From Capsicum annuum (lineage: Eukaryota; Streptophyta; Magnoliopsida; Solanales; Solanaceae), in contig NC_061121.1 of the NCBI RefSeq assembly GCF_002878395.1, positions 18,005,836 to 18,069,835 of the forward strand: 64,000 nt of DNA, read 5' to 3'. The position numbers and the translations under genes were made by a program. Below are positions 51,274-62,330 of this stretch, piece by piece; position 1 is the stretch's first letter; every line of letters starts with the position of its first letter. The notes under the pieces are model-generated. The model worked only from the letters and a program-made list of their open reading frames with translations, was not told the DNA's origin and did no database searches.

Positions 51274-52877
51274 TTAACCATTGTAAAACGACTTATGGGC
51301 TATATGGGTCTAGTGTAACCTGCTGAATGGACAACAATGAGTATAGCAGCATAAATTAGAGATACCATATGAGTAGGGGATTGTTAGTACCCTTCACACT
51401 CAATGATACATACATACAAGTACTTAGAGGATTCCTATTTACCTCATGAGTATCATATATGGTCTCCATGACCAATTCTTATGTAAACAAACATGAGTTT
51501 TCAGTGTTCATCTATTAGACTCCGACCTTCACAGTTAGCTATAACACCCTTCCATTATTTCTTAATTAAAACCATTACCATCCAACCAAACCATTATTAC
51601 ATTATTATTATCCAAGGCTATAACTAGTGGTAATGTCATACCAACTATAGCTTGTAAGCAATATCTATAGTCAAACCTTAAATTATTAAAGGATTCCCAT
51701 GTACCCATAGATTACATTATCATGTCAAATTAGGGAAGTCCCATGTACCTACAAGTTCTTCATTATTATGATTACTTGGGGAATTCCCTTATACCCCACA
51801 AGGATGTTCAATTAAGCCATAAACATTACCACCAATACCTTAACAATTAACCATTCAAGACCATTTAAACCAGGTTACTATTTAGGGTTCTATTACCAAG
51901 TTATACAATAAAATAGTTCCATTAAAAGTCCAACAATATAGTAAAAGCATTCTCATAGGTATTTTATCAAACATGTCGGGGGCATAGTGTTTCTAAAGAT
52001 AAGATCAAATACCAATTTACCATTCCATGCAACCAAATATCCAAACCCTATTAAATCATATAAATCTATAATTAAAATATGGGAAAACCATAAAAAGTAT
52101 TTATAAACAATACCCCCAACACATAATTCCAAACCCAAAACATAGAATAATTATGCTATGAAAACAATTCAAAAATTATGCCTTTAATTGGAGCTAAAAT
52201 TCACGGAGGAGCACATGCCTTAGATTAAGAAGATTATGCAGAGGAATCACTCGTACAAGCCCCAAATTGATCCTATTGATGAAACCCTAGCATTCCTTTA
52301 CCTAAGATACTTTGAGAGAATTTGAGAGTGTTTAAGATATTTTGAGAGAATACAAATAGGTTAAATGATGTCCCAAAATATATTTAAGTTGTGGGGCCTT
52401 AATAGGATAAGTGGGGAAATTTCTAAATTACCCCCACTTAAACTGCTCAAAACTCCTATAAGATGGTATGACCACCTCATACCAGTCGTACCTTACCATG
52501 TGAGTGGTACACATTACCTATACCCTAAACCTCCTCTTGGACACCAATACTATTCAGTATACGACTATCCAATCCACACCATACCTACCATTTAATTAGT
52601 ACCATGAAATCGTACCCTAGGTAGAATAGAATCACCTAGGACAAACTTTAAGGCAACATAGGATTGACACGTTACCACTAGTACCCTATCATATGACTTC
52701 ATGATCTAATCGTACCTTGGACAAAAACTAATCCAACCCTCCAACCAACACTAGTTAACATTCGGCAAATATTATACCAATTGTACCCAATCATACGACT
52801 AGGGGGTACTAGTCGTATGATATCAAGAAACCAGATATCTAGAGAGTTTTTGATGGTTAAAAAACCCAGGGTGTTAT
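51274..52877 (-). repeat. D' 3' LTR, truncated at its left end
   Basis: D-family LTR matching D-I from about 49300 onward, so about 0.8 kb of its 3' end is missing. It begins near ATTGTAAAACGACTTATGGG and ends AAACCCAGGGTGTTATT. Repeated CGTACC / CATACGACT words lie at 52480-52820. Confidence 0.85.
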
Positions 52878-52925
52878 TGTCTCCCCAACTAGGATCATTA
52901 TCCTCGAATGATGGATAGGGTAAGC
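52878..52925 (-). other. D' polypurine tract region
   Basis: The - strand reads CATTCGAGGATAATGATCCT then AGTTGGGGAGACAAT before the LTR. Confidence 0.8.
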
Positions 52926-55302
52926 ACAAGTACAAGTCATTGCATTATTAAATATCAAGCAATCCTTTAACCAATTTAGAAAATAAAGATGCAAGGATCT
53001 ATTCTAACTTTTAGCTAAGTTATAAAACAAAGATGTATGGAAAACAAATGCAGATACTTGGACTTCATGTCCTCTTCTGCTTCCATTTAGCCTATTCCAC
53101 ATAGTGGTTCCACCATAGAACCTTAACCGTGGCCATATCCTTGGTCTGTAATCGACTAACCTGTTGATCTAATATCTCAATTGGGATTTCCTCATAAGAA
53201 AGAGAATATGAGACACCCAATCCTTTTAAAGGAATAACAAAAGAAGGATCACCAATACACTTTCTTAATATAAAGACATAAAACACTAAATGAATAATGT
53301 TCAAATTAGAGGGAAACTCCAATCATAATAAATATTAGAAACCCTTTGTAAAACTATATAAGGACCAACAAACCAGGGATTGAACTTCCCCTTCTTACAA
53401 AAATGCATTACTCGTTTCATGGGAGACACTTTATGAACATCTTATCCGCAACATAAAACTCTAAGTCCCTATGCCTTACATTCGCGTAGGACTTTTGGAA
53501 ACTTTGGCAAGCCTTAAGACTATCTAGAATTACCTTCACCTTCTCTATAACCTAAAAAACCAAATCCAAGCCAAACATAACTGCCTCAATAAGATCAAAC
53601 CACCCAATAGGAGATCTACACCTCCTACTATATAATGCCTCAAAAGGGGCCATCCCAATTCTAGAATGGTAGCTATTATTCTAAGAAAACTCTACCAAAG
53701 GTAAATGCTCAATTGAATTTCCACCATAATCAATCACACATGCAATTAGCATGTCCTCCAATGAGCGAATTATCCTTTTTCCTTGCCTATTAATCTTTAG
53801 ATGAAAAGCGGTACTCAGACTAACCTCAGTACCCAACCCTTTATGAAAAGACCACAAGAAGTGAGATGAAAACTACATACCATAATAAAAGATAATCGAA
53901 ATAGGTACCCTATACAGTTTCATAATCTCATAAAGAGACAACCACACATAATCCTTAGCCAAAAAGGTATTCTTCTTTGGCAACAAGTGAGACGACTTGC
54001 TCATCCTATCCATGGTGAACCAAACCTAATCAAATTAGTTTCGAGACAAAGGAAGACCTATAAAAAAATCCACATTGATCACCTCCAATTTTCATTTGGG
54101 TAAATCAATTTCTTGATAAAACCCTTCAGGACTCATGTGTTCAACTTTAACTTGTTGGTGCACTATGTATGTTGCCATAAAATTTGACAAATCTTTTTTC
54201 ATACCATTCCAATAATATGTCTTTTTGAGATCATGATACATCTTTATTTGAACTAGGATGAACAACAACGTGATTCATGTGCCTCAGCTAAAATCCTTTG
54301 TCACAAACCATTAACTTTGCAAACACATAAACTTCCTTGGTACCATAAATTACCATCACCACTAATATAAAATACCATCACCTTTTGCCCACCTAAATAA
54401 CTCTTGATTTTCATCAAGACAGTATCTACATTCACTTCTTATTGATATTTTCACAAAGAGATGACCAAATAACTTCCTGTACTATCACCCCGCCCTTCTC
54501 GGAGTCCAGAAGACAAACTCTAAGATTAGCCAAGTAAGGAATATCCTTTGCCAAATCCAACCTCTCCTTACCCATATGAGCTAAAATCCCTACTGCTAAG
54601 AGCATCAACAACCATGTTAGCTTAACCTAGGTGGTAGTGAACTTTAATATCATAATCCTTGACAAATTCAAGCCACCTCCTATGAGATTAAGCTCTTTCT
54701 GAGTAAACACATACTACAGACTCATATGATCAAAAAAGATGTCCAGTTGCACTCCATACAAATAATGACACCAGGTTTTCAATGCAAGAAACCACTGCTA
54801 AAATCTCCAAATCATAAGTAGGACAATTTCTTTTATATACCTTCAACTGCCTAGAGACATAGGCAATTACCTTTCCATAATGTATCAAAACATAGATAAG
54901 CTCCACTCGGGATGCATCACAATAAAACACAAACCTCTCTATAGCTTCATGCAAAGTCAAAATTAGAGTCAAAGTTAGATTGCCTTTTAGGTCCTCAAAA
55001 CTTCCCTCACAAGTATCCGACCAAGAGAACTTTGCCTTTTTCTAAGTCAATTTATTCAATAGGGAAGCTTTCATTGAAAAACTTTCTATGAACTATCTAT
55101 AGTACCCAGCCAAACCTAAGAAGCTCCAAATGTCGATTGGAGTCATGGATCTAAGAAACCTCTTAACCACCGCAACCTTTTGTAGATCTACCATGATTCC
55201 CTCGATTGAAATAATATGACCCAAGAAAGTTATAGCATTTAGCCAAAATTAACATTTTGATAATACAGAATATAATTGTTGCTTCTTCAAGTTCTGCAAC
55301 AC
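52926..55302 (-). pseudogene. D' integrase, RNase H and RT thumb remnant (left of E)
   Basis: From E towards the LTR: RT connection text FLGHIIS and SMTPIDIWSFLGLAGYY (about 55230-55090), then RNase H with FVFYCDASRVELIYVLIHYG and YVSRQLKVYKRNCPTYDLEI (54930-54790), so the YCDAS Asp and the DLE Glu are kept. Integrase zinc-domain text lies near 54230. The first catalytic Asp is kept (INVDF, about 54080). At the second site SDRGTQ reads FYYGMQ, and the Glu is in RQGKR where Lys replaces it. LPLVEFS and MAPFEALYSRRCRSPIGWFD follow (53700-53590), then the C-terminal domain and a chromodomain-like tail open at 53322-53092 (YEEIPIEILDQQVSRLQTKD). Confidence 0.9.
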
Positions 55303-55307
55303 AACTG
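55303..55307. repeat. Target site duplication of element E, left copy
   Basis: ACAAC, repeated exactly at 61063-61067. Confidence 0.92.
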
Positions 55308-56251
55308 ATAACACTCAACTTACACCTCAAATTAGTGTAAGTCGGTCATCGTCAATATATTTATCCAACTTTGGAGTTGGGGTCAAATCCACAGGGAACA
55401 TTGTGAGTGGTGATTAAACTATTTCCAAACTATATCTACAAGTTAAATTCAAACAAATAATAAGAAAACAAAAAATGGGGGTTTTTATCAATCAAACAAA
55501 ATACTAACGTTTCAACTTATTTTAGAACTCAAAACTTATATTTCAATATTTCGAATCAATGATATAGAGAAACTAGGGTTGTTATCACTATGGCTATTAA
55601 TCTCAATTGAATAATAATTGTTCATAATTCTTGTGATAGGTGGGAACAGCAGATTATCCCTACCGATGATACTATCTGACTTATCTCTCGACCTTACCAG
55701 ATAATTTATTATCTAATTCTCTCAAACATAGATAACATATCTATTTCCAACCGGATGATATCTCAGGTAGTTTGATCTCATTAAACAAAAGGTTGGTAGC
55801 TTCTAAGTTCCTATTGATAATTCACAACCTCTAGTCTATTTCTCCGTTAGAAGAAAATAAACCTAAGGCATAACCTAATGTTTGCAACCAATAGATTCAA
55901 GTTAAAAACAACAAATTTTCAAGATGTTCTCACAATCACTCAAACCCTAATCTAACTATTAAATCAATGAAATAATAATCATAGATCCCACAACCCTAGT
56001 TGTGGGTTTAGTTTCTCGTAAAATAAAAAGAGATAACAAAGATTGAATTCATAAATTAAAGCAAGTGAACTTACAAAAGATGAAATTCAAAGTTGTTTCT
56101 AATTCAAGTACAATAAGAATTTCCCACAACTAAATCAAAGGATGGAAAATTGAATTTCTAAGTTAACAGACTAAAGAAAAGTAAAGTCTTCTTTGGAATA
56201 AGTTCCAGACGTTCCTAGATGTCTAAGATACTCAATGAAACCCTAAAAGTT

Positions 56252-56261
56252 GCTATTTATA
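56252..56261 (-). promoter_or_regulatory. TATA box in element E 3' LTR
   Basis: The - strand reads TATAAATAGC, a consensus plant TATA box. It lies about 90 bases downstream of the 30-bp array. Confidence 0.7.
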
Positions 56262-56347
56262 CCTTTACTTTAAGAAAAAAATTCAAAATAAAAATTTCAG
56301 AATTTTTTCTTTTTGTGACGCTATTTGTGATAGGCTGTCACAAATCT

Positions 56348-56467
56348 GACGCCGTCCGTGATAGCCTATCACAACCTGATGCCCTCCGTCATATCCTATC
56401 ACAACCTGATGCCCTCCGTGATAGCCTATCATAACCTGACGCCCTCCGTGATAGCCTATCACAAACC
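56348..56467 (-). repeat. 30-bp tandem array in element E 3' LTR (4 units)
   Basis: Four 30-bp units, each with a near-perfect palindrome GTGATAGCCTATCAC and the word GCCCTCC. A further decayed unit lies at about 56523-56563. The array sits in U3 just upstream of the TATA box on the - strand. Confidence 0.88.
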
Positions 56468-56792
56468 TTACGGCTTATCGTGGCATGTCATCAGAAAATC
56501 TTCAATTTTCTTGTTCTCTGCCTAAACCTGACGACCTCCGTGGTAGCCTATCCCAAACCTGATAGCTTATCACGACATGTCATCAGGAAATCTTCAGAAA
56601 CTTTTCAAAACTAAATTTCTTGCATCTTTTCACCAAAATCATCCTTCTTGTTGTAGATTTAATGTATTTCCATGTATATTGGTTTTCCTACAAATCATAA
56701 GAAATATCATAAAAACACCAGTAGTTACTTAAGAACTTACAATTATTTCATATAAAAAAGTCTTAAATGTTCTACAAAAATCTAGCACATCA

Positions 56793-56810
56793 ACACCCTC
56801 AACTTAAAAT
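56793..56810 (-). other. Polypurine tract of element E
   Basis: The - strand reads TTTAAGTTGAGGGTGT directly before the 3' LTR. It follows TTGCTTGAGGACAAGCAA, an inverted repeat usual at this place in Athila/Tat-type elements. Confidence 0.7.
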
Positions 56811-58355
56811 AATTGCTTGTCCTCAAGCAACAATATAACACCATACTACGATGCTTAACCAAGAGACACATAAGGTACCTATGACAGTTGATTATTAAGT
56901 TTAGCTCAAAACGCATTACCCTCTCCATTTTCAATCAACTTAAACCCTACTTTGCATATCAATAAAGATCCACAATGTAACCCAAAGGAATCAAGATATG
57001 GAATCAATTCACCAATAACAACTATGCATGTACCAATATTATACTATCCAAAGTTAATAGGTAGCAATGTAACCGATGTACCCATAAAACAAAGAAGTCC
57101 CTCCTCACTCATATATGAACTTAAGCATGTCAATGCGGGAACGGTCAAGAGACACTAACTCTCAAAAATAAATTCCAATCAATGGATGTAAAATAACATA
57201 TGCTTTCCCTTATTTTCACTACCAAGGTTTCCAAACAGGTAAGCTAGGATCACTACAGGTCTTTTCTTCAGCTTGTAACGTAGCCTAAGGACTGGTATTC
57301 TATTCAATGGCATTTAGAGTGACTAAGCCTCCTTGGCACTACCTTAACTTTTGGGGTTCACTTATTAACCTTTTTTTTTTCTCCATTTCTTGATTGCACA
57401 TTATTCAGGATGGATGTATCTTTTCTTTTACATTTTTTTTCTTTTCTTATTCTTCTTCCACACCACCCAACTTTTTATTCTTTTTCACTTATTCTTTTCC
57501 TTTTATGCTACCTTTATTCATACCGAGTTTTCATCATGCACCCCTATGATAGCCACCCTCAACTTAGGTTGTTTATGTAAGTCAAGGTACACAGTGTCGG
57601 AGGAGGACCAGGGCCAAAATAGGTTCATTATGATCTACACGGGAAGGTGATAGGTGTCATAGAAAGAAATGGTTAATTCAGGTTCAAAACAGGGATCAAG
57701 TGATAGCATGCACACAGGGAAGGTCATTTTGGGATAAATGTGACTCAAATTCAAAAACGGCCTATGATCCTTTCCTAACCCCTATCTTTCAACCAAAGTA
57801 AGACAAACCGGTCAAGTTCTAGATTTAACACAAAATGGGAATTTGGTAGTATCTCACACACACATGGCATAAAGGTACATCATAAGCTATTACCCATTCG
57901 GTTCATGCAATTGTTAGCAGTGATTATCATGTCCCTAGCACTAATGCCATAAAAATATTCACAATAGTCACATATATATGCACATCACATAGTTACAGAA
58001 TACACCATTGGAGATGTATTTTTGAAAATCAGTAAAACAATTGCCCTAGATACTTATTTTTCTCTTTGTTAACCACGCCACATAAAAAAAAACACAATAT
58101 GCCTAAACATGCCGACTTTACTAGGAACAGGACTCTGGGGAAAAGGGGCATGGCAACAAAAACCCGTGGAGGACATCATACCCACAAGTAGTCATGCAAT
58201 GTTCCCAACACGTTAATCCAAAACAAGATAGTTAAAAACATACCTGTGGCACCATTGGTATGAATATCTGATGTCAATCACACAATACAAATACAAAAAA
58301 CAAAATACCTTGGGTTTCCTCCTAAGAAGCGCCTAATTTAGTGTTGCAGCACGAC
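56811..58355 (-). other. Element E 3' non-coding internal region
   Basis: About 1.5 kb between the gag-like frame and the PPT. There is no reading frame of note on the - strand. A pyrimidine-rich run (57367-57500) lies in the middle. The 86-codon + strand frame at 57390 is low complexity. Confidence 0.6.
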
Positions 58356-59081
58356 CTAACTCAGCTTTTCCCTCCATCTTGAGGATATAAACTTCACCCC
58401 CAACTTAGAGTCCATCTTCTTACCTCGCTCATAGGCAGATGGTATAAAGATTATAAAGTCGAGAAATGGATAATGCATGGTAAATAACTCAACTTTAAAG
58501 TGAGGTGTGTTTTTCTGTTGCTTATCAAGTGTAAAATAAAGAATATAGGATTCTTGTTCCTTGTCTTCATAGTCTTCCACTATTTTAGATAATTCCACAG
58601 AGAAGATATCATCTAAACATAAAGTGGAAAAATGCTTCGAGTGTGGCCCACCAAATCCTACTTCAAAATTTACAGTATCCTCTACACACTCACTTTTATT
58701 CATCTTTACTACATTTTTACTTTGAATTGGGCTAGAGTCTTCATAAGAGATTGGCTTGGCTTCATATTTTGCCTGAAGCACCATTTCCTCAATCTTGGCA
58801 TCATCCCTTATGGTTGGCTCGGTTGGTTGGGAGATCTCCAAGGGTTGATCAATATCGAGCTCATCATCAGTATAGGAATCTTGCCCTTCATCATCATACT
58901 CTTTCGTTATTTTAAATGATTCCACTGACAAGATATCATCTAAACATAATGTAGAAAAGTGTTTTGGATGATTGACATCAATATCCATCTTTTTTATTCT
59001 TTCTCCTCCCTCATTAAATACCCTAATGTCTTGACATATGTCACATATGGTATCATTTGTTGTGTCGATATGATCCAACAT
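58356..59081 (-). CDS. Element E gag-like protein, C-terminal part (241 codons)
   Basis: An intact 241-residue frame, the longest in the window. It continues in phase from the 106-residue frame upstream, separated by one stop codon and one Leu codon. It is acidic, with a CDIC motif at residues 13-16. A repeated motif HFSTLCLDDILSVE lies at 41-54 and again at 150-163 (HFSTLCLDDIFSVE), each followed by a run rich in Glu and Asp. The C-terminal part has PFLDFIIFIPSAYERGKKMD (205-224) and a basic end (FISSRWREKLS). It has no polymerase, protease or integrase motif. Its place after the primer site and leader suggests a structural or RNA-binding protein of a non-autonomous element. The function is inference and I recognise no named family. 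Confidence 0.6.
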   Translation of the reverse strand: MLDHIDTTNDTICDICQDIRVFNEGGERIKKMDIDVNHPKHFSTLCLDDILSVESFKITKEYDDEGQDSYTDDELDIDQPLEISQPTEPTIRDDAKIEEMVLQAKYEAKPISYEDSSPIQSKNVVKMNKSECVEDTVNFEVGFGGPHSKHFSTLCLDDIFSVELSKIVEDYEDKEQESYILYFTLDKQQKNTPHFKVELFTMHYPFLDFIIFIPSAYERGKKMDSKLGVKFISSRWREKLS

Positions 59082-59084
59082 TAG

Positions 59085-59405
59085 TTAAACCATAGCTTCA
59101 ATGTCACTCTTTCCAGTGTTGTGTTCTTCCTTTTCTTGACCATAATACCTTTCATACTTATAAGAAGAACTAGAACTTAGGTTGGCACAATAGGGGGAGG
59201 GGGCATTTGGGTAATCACTCCAATGTCCATCTTGACCACTACATAAAGAATAATTATACACCCGGTAGGATGGAGATGGTGCACACATCTCTCTCCGGGG
59301 AGTATATTTACAATCTTGCCAAAAGTGAGGTCCATCACAGTATGGACATGGATCATAAAGATACGATTTCCAACCACCAAGCTCATGTCCATTCCAAAAC
59401 GCCAT
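59085..59405 (-). CDS. Element E gag-like protein, N-terminal part (106 codons, Cys/His-rich)
   Basis: A 106-residue frame starting MAFWNGHELGGW, about 130 bases after the primer site. It shows C20-P-Y-C23-DGP-H27-FWQD-C32, a zinc-knuckle-like CX2CX3HX4C arrangement. A second, decayed one lies around C55 and H61 (LCSGQDGHWSDYPN), where two Cys positions are Tyr. Trp and Tyr are frequent and a Ser run follows. It ends at a TAA followed by CTA, and the frame continues as the 241-codon part. The pair was most likely one protein of about 350 residues before the stop arose. Nucleic-acid binding is inferred from the Cys/His pattern. Confidence 0.6.
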   Translation of the reverse strand: MAFWNGHELGGWKSYLYDPCPYCDGPHFWQDCKYTPRREMCAPSPSYRVYNYSLCSGQDGHWSDYPNAPSPYCANLSSSSSYKYERYYGQEKEEHNTGKSDIEAMV

Positions 59406-59534
59406 AGTAATAAGTAAACTAAAATAAAGATCTACCTAACACAAGAAATAAAAGAAAACTAAAAACAAATATTTACAAGTTTGAATTCAAGAAAGTAGGC
59501 TAAAATTCCAAACCAACTCAATACGCCAAATTGT

Positions 59535-59552
59535 TCCCCGGCAATGGCGCCA
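59535..59552 (-). other. Primer binding site of element E (tRNA-Asp)
   Basis: The - strand reads TGGCGCCATTGCCGGGGA. The plant tRNA-Asp 3' end is complementary to TGGCGCCGTTGCCGGGGA, so 17 of 18 match. Athila-type gypsy elements use this primer. Confidence 0.9.
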
Positions 59553-60520
59553 TTTTTTATAACGCTTAACTTACACCTCAAATTAGTGTAAGACGGTCGT
59601 CGTCAATATATTTACCTAATTTTGGAGTCGGGGTCGAATCCATAGGGAACAATGTGAGAGGCGATTAAACTAGTTCAAACCTATACTTACAAGTTAAATT
59701 CAAACAAATCATAAGAAAAGACAAAATGGGGGTTTTTATCAATCAAATAAAATACTAACGTTTCAACTTATTTTAGCACTCAAAACTGAGATTTCAATAT
59801 TTTGAATCAATGATATAGAGAAACTACGGTTGCGATCACTATGACTATTAATCTCCATTGAATAATAAATGTTCATGATTCTTGTGATAGGTGAGAACAG
59901 TAGATTATCCCTGCCGATGATACTATCTGACTTATCTCTCGACCTCACCAGATAATTTATTATCTAATTCTCTCAAACTTAGATAGCATATCTATTTCCA
60001 ATCGGATGTTATCTCAGGTAGATTGATCCAGTTACGACATCAATCATTAAACAAAAGGTTGGTAGCTTCTGAGTCCCTGTTGATAATTCATGACCTCTAG
60101 TCTATTTCTCCATTAGAAGAAAATAAAACCTAAGGCATAACCTAATGTTTGTAACTAATAGATTTAAGCTAAAAGCAATAAAATTTCAAGATGTTCCCAC
60201 AATCACTCAAACCCTAATCCAACTATTAAATCAATGAAATAATAATCATAGATCCCACAACCCTAGTTGTGGGTTTTAGTTGCTCATAAAATAGAAAGAG
60301 ATAACAAATATTGAATTTATAACTTAAAGCAAGTGAACGTACAAAAGATGAAATTTAAAGTTGTTTCTCCTTCAAGTAGAATAAGAATTTCCCACAACTA
60401 AATCAAAGGATGAAAAATTGAATTTCTAAGTTAAGAGACTAAAGAAAAGTAAATTTTTTTTTTGGAATAAGTTCGAGAAGTTCCTAGATGTCCAAGATGC
60501 TCAATGAAATACTAAAAGTT

Positions 60521-60530
60521 GCTATTTATA
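60521..60530 (-). promoter_or_regulatory. TATA box in element E 5' LTR
   Basis: TATAAATAGC on the - strand, identical to that of the other LTR. In the 5' LTR this would drive the element transcript. Confidence 0.75.
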
Positions 60531-60615
60531 CCCGTACTCTATGAAAAAATTCGAAATAAAAATTTCAAAATTTTTGCTTTTTGTGACGCTATTTGTGATA
60601 GGCTGTCACAAATCT

Positions 60616-60735
60616 GACGCCCTCCGTGATAGCCTATCACAACCTGATGCCCTCTGTGATAGCCTATCACAACCTAACACCCTCTATGATAGCCTATCAC
60701 AACCTAACACCCTCCGTGATAGCCTGTCACAAACC
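60616..60735 (-). repeat. 30-bp tandem array in element E 5' LTR (4 units)
   Basis: Four 30-bp units with GTGATAGCCTATCAC palindromes, parallel to 56348-56467. They lie about 85 bases upstream of the TATA box on the - strand. Two units read CTAACACCCTC in place of CTGACGCCCTC. Confidence 0.88.
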
Positions 60736-61062
60736 TGACTGCTTATCACGACATGTCGCCAAAAAATCTTTAATTTTCTTGTTTTCTGCCTAAAGCTGAC
60801 GACCTCCGTGATAGCCTATCACAAACCTGATAGCTTATCACGACATGTCGTCAGAAAATCTTTAGAAACTTTTCAAAACTAAATTTCTTGCATCTTTTGA
60901 CCAATATCATCCTTCTTGATATAGATTTCATGTATTTCCATGCATCTTGGTTTTCCTTCAAAACCATAAGAAATATCATCAAAAACACCAGTAGTTACTT
61001 AAGAACATACACTTATTTCGAGTTAAAAAGTCTTAAATATGCTAAAAAAATCTAGCACATCA

Positions 61063-61067
61063 ACAAC
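61063..61067. repeat. Target site duplication of element E, right copy
   Basis: ACAAC, identical to 55303-55307. D' RT text continues on both sides. Confidence 0.92.
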
Positions 61068-62330
61068 ATGAAGGTGATTGTCATGATCGACCTCACTTTT
61101 AAAGTACACCACAATTTTATTAATAAACACAATTACAAACAGATCCAAGAACTGATAGAAATCCCTATTCATTAGATCCATAAATATCATGAAGGCATTG
61201 GTCAAACCAAAGAACATAAATAAGAACTTGAAGTTCCCATACTAAGTACGAAAAGCTATCTTTGAGATATCCAACTAATGTTAAGATGATGATACAAGAT
61301 CGAAGATCTATCTAAGAAAAGAATTTAGCAACTTACAACTGGTCAAAACAAGTCAACAATTCTGGGAAGAGAATACTTGTTCTTAACTCTTACCTTATTC
61401 TACTACCGATAGTCAATGCACATATGAAGGAACCCATCCTTCTTACTCATGAATAATACAAGTGAACCCCATGGGGATACACTATGATGAATAAAATCTT
61501 TGTTCATAAGATCCATGAGTTTTTGTTTGAGTTCCATTAACTCAAACGGATCCATTCTATATGGAGGAATAGATAATGGACAAGTGTTTGAAACCAAATC
61601 AATTCCAAACTCAATCTCCCTATCTGGGGAACACTAGGAAGATCATTCAAAAAGACCTCAGGAAACTCAATTACCACCGGAACTGACTGTAAAGAAGGAA
61701 ATTTCGAGTTTGAATCTTTAACTCAAACCAAATTGTAGAGACACCCTTTGGAAATTAATATCAATGCTGTAAAATATGAAATAAACATCCCTTTAGGAGA
61801 TAGGGAACCACCCTCCTACTTAATAACAGGTTCACTTGGGAACTTACAGACAACCTTATGGGACTGACAATCAAACGATCCATAACAGTAGTGTAACCAA
61901 TCAATCCATAGATTCACATCAAATCCACTATATCTAGTTCAAAAAAATCCATCAAAGTCTACTTACTATCAATATATACCAGACATCCCTTATAGTCTCT
62001 TTCAAGAATCACAGAGTCACCTATCTGGTTAAAAATAGAAAAAGGATCTAAAATAACATCAGGATAAAAACCAAAAATCACATCCATAAAAGAGGTCACA
62101 TATGAGAGTGCAGAACCTAAATCAAGTAAACAGTACATGTCACAAGAGAAGAATTATAATATACTATTCACAATATTAGGTGACACCTCAAATTCATATC
62201 AGGATGCAAGAAAATAATTTGATTCTCGCCTATACTGGTACAATAAGTAGTGACAGATGCATAAGCCGCACCCCTTAAAGAATAAGTAAAAGATAAAGAA
62301 ATTAGAGCTTTGTTTTCCCACAAAAGCACC
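61068..62330 (-). pseudogene. D' protease and reverse transcriptase remnant (right of E)
   Basis: Protease text includes CLLDLGSALSYVTSF (about 62135-62090), where the usual LLDPG reads LLDLG, and DSVILERDYKG. The reverse transcriptase has an open stretch 61597-61403 (SNTCPLSIPPYRMDPFELME, then SVSPWGSLVLFMSKKDGFLH and MCIDYR) and, after frameshifts, 61217-61068 (MFFGLTNAFMIFMDLMNRDF). The active site reads FINKIVVY where FIDDIL is usual, so both catalytic Asp residues are gone. The frame then runs into the E target site and resumes at 55302. Confidence 0.92.

Larger units (their letters stand above)
55308..56792 (-). repeat. Element E 3' LTR (left copy)
   Basis: About 1.49 kb, closely matching 59557-61062. 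In + direction it starts TGATAACACTCAAC and ends TCTAGCACATCA. It contains a TATA box (56252-56261) and the 30-bp repeat array. Confidence 0.95.
55308..61062 (-). mobile_element. Element E: pol-less LTR retrotransposon with tRNA-Asp primer site
   Basis: A 5.75 kb element in - orientation inside D' pol. Its LTRs are 55308-56792 and 59557-61062 (ends TGATGTGCTAG and GTTATCA). It has an 18-base primer site matching tRNA-Asp, a PPT beside the 3' LTR, and the exact target duplication ACAAC. The internal region is only about 2.8 kb and holds one gag-like frame (59405-58356) and no protease, RT, RNase H or integrase. A tRNA-Asp primer site is used by Athila-type gypsy elements, so E probably depends on an Athila-like partner. 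This is a different lineage from all the Met-primed elements around it. Confidence 0.93.
59557..61062 (-). repeat. Element E 5' LTR (right copy)
   Basis: About 1.5 kb, partner of 55308-56792. Its inner end reads TTATAACGC in place of TGATAACAC, so the terminal TG is mutated. Confidence 0.95.

Noticed and set aside
56219..56434. Frame with SLSQPDALRD repeats
   Set aside because: It is a translation of the 30-bp U3 array on the antisense strand, not a protein gene.
57390..57650. Phe-rich 86-codon frame
   Set aside because: A pyrimidine-rich run antisense to element E gives low-complexity text only.
58632..58919. 95-codon + strand frame
   Set aside because: It is antisense to the element E gag-like frame and looks like a shadow of it.
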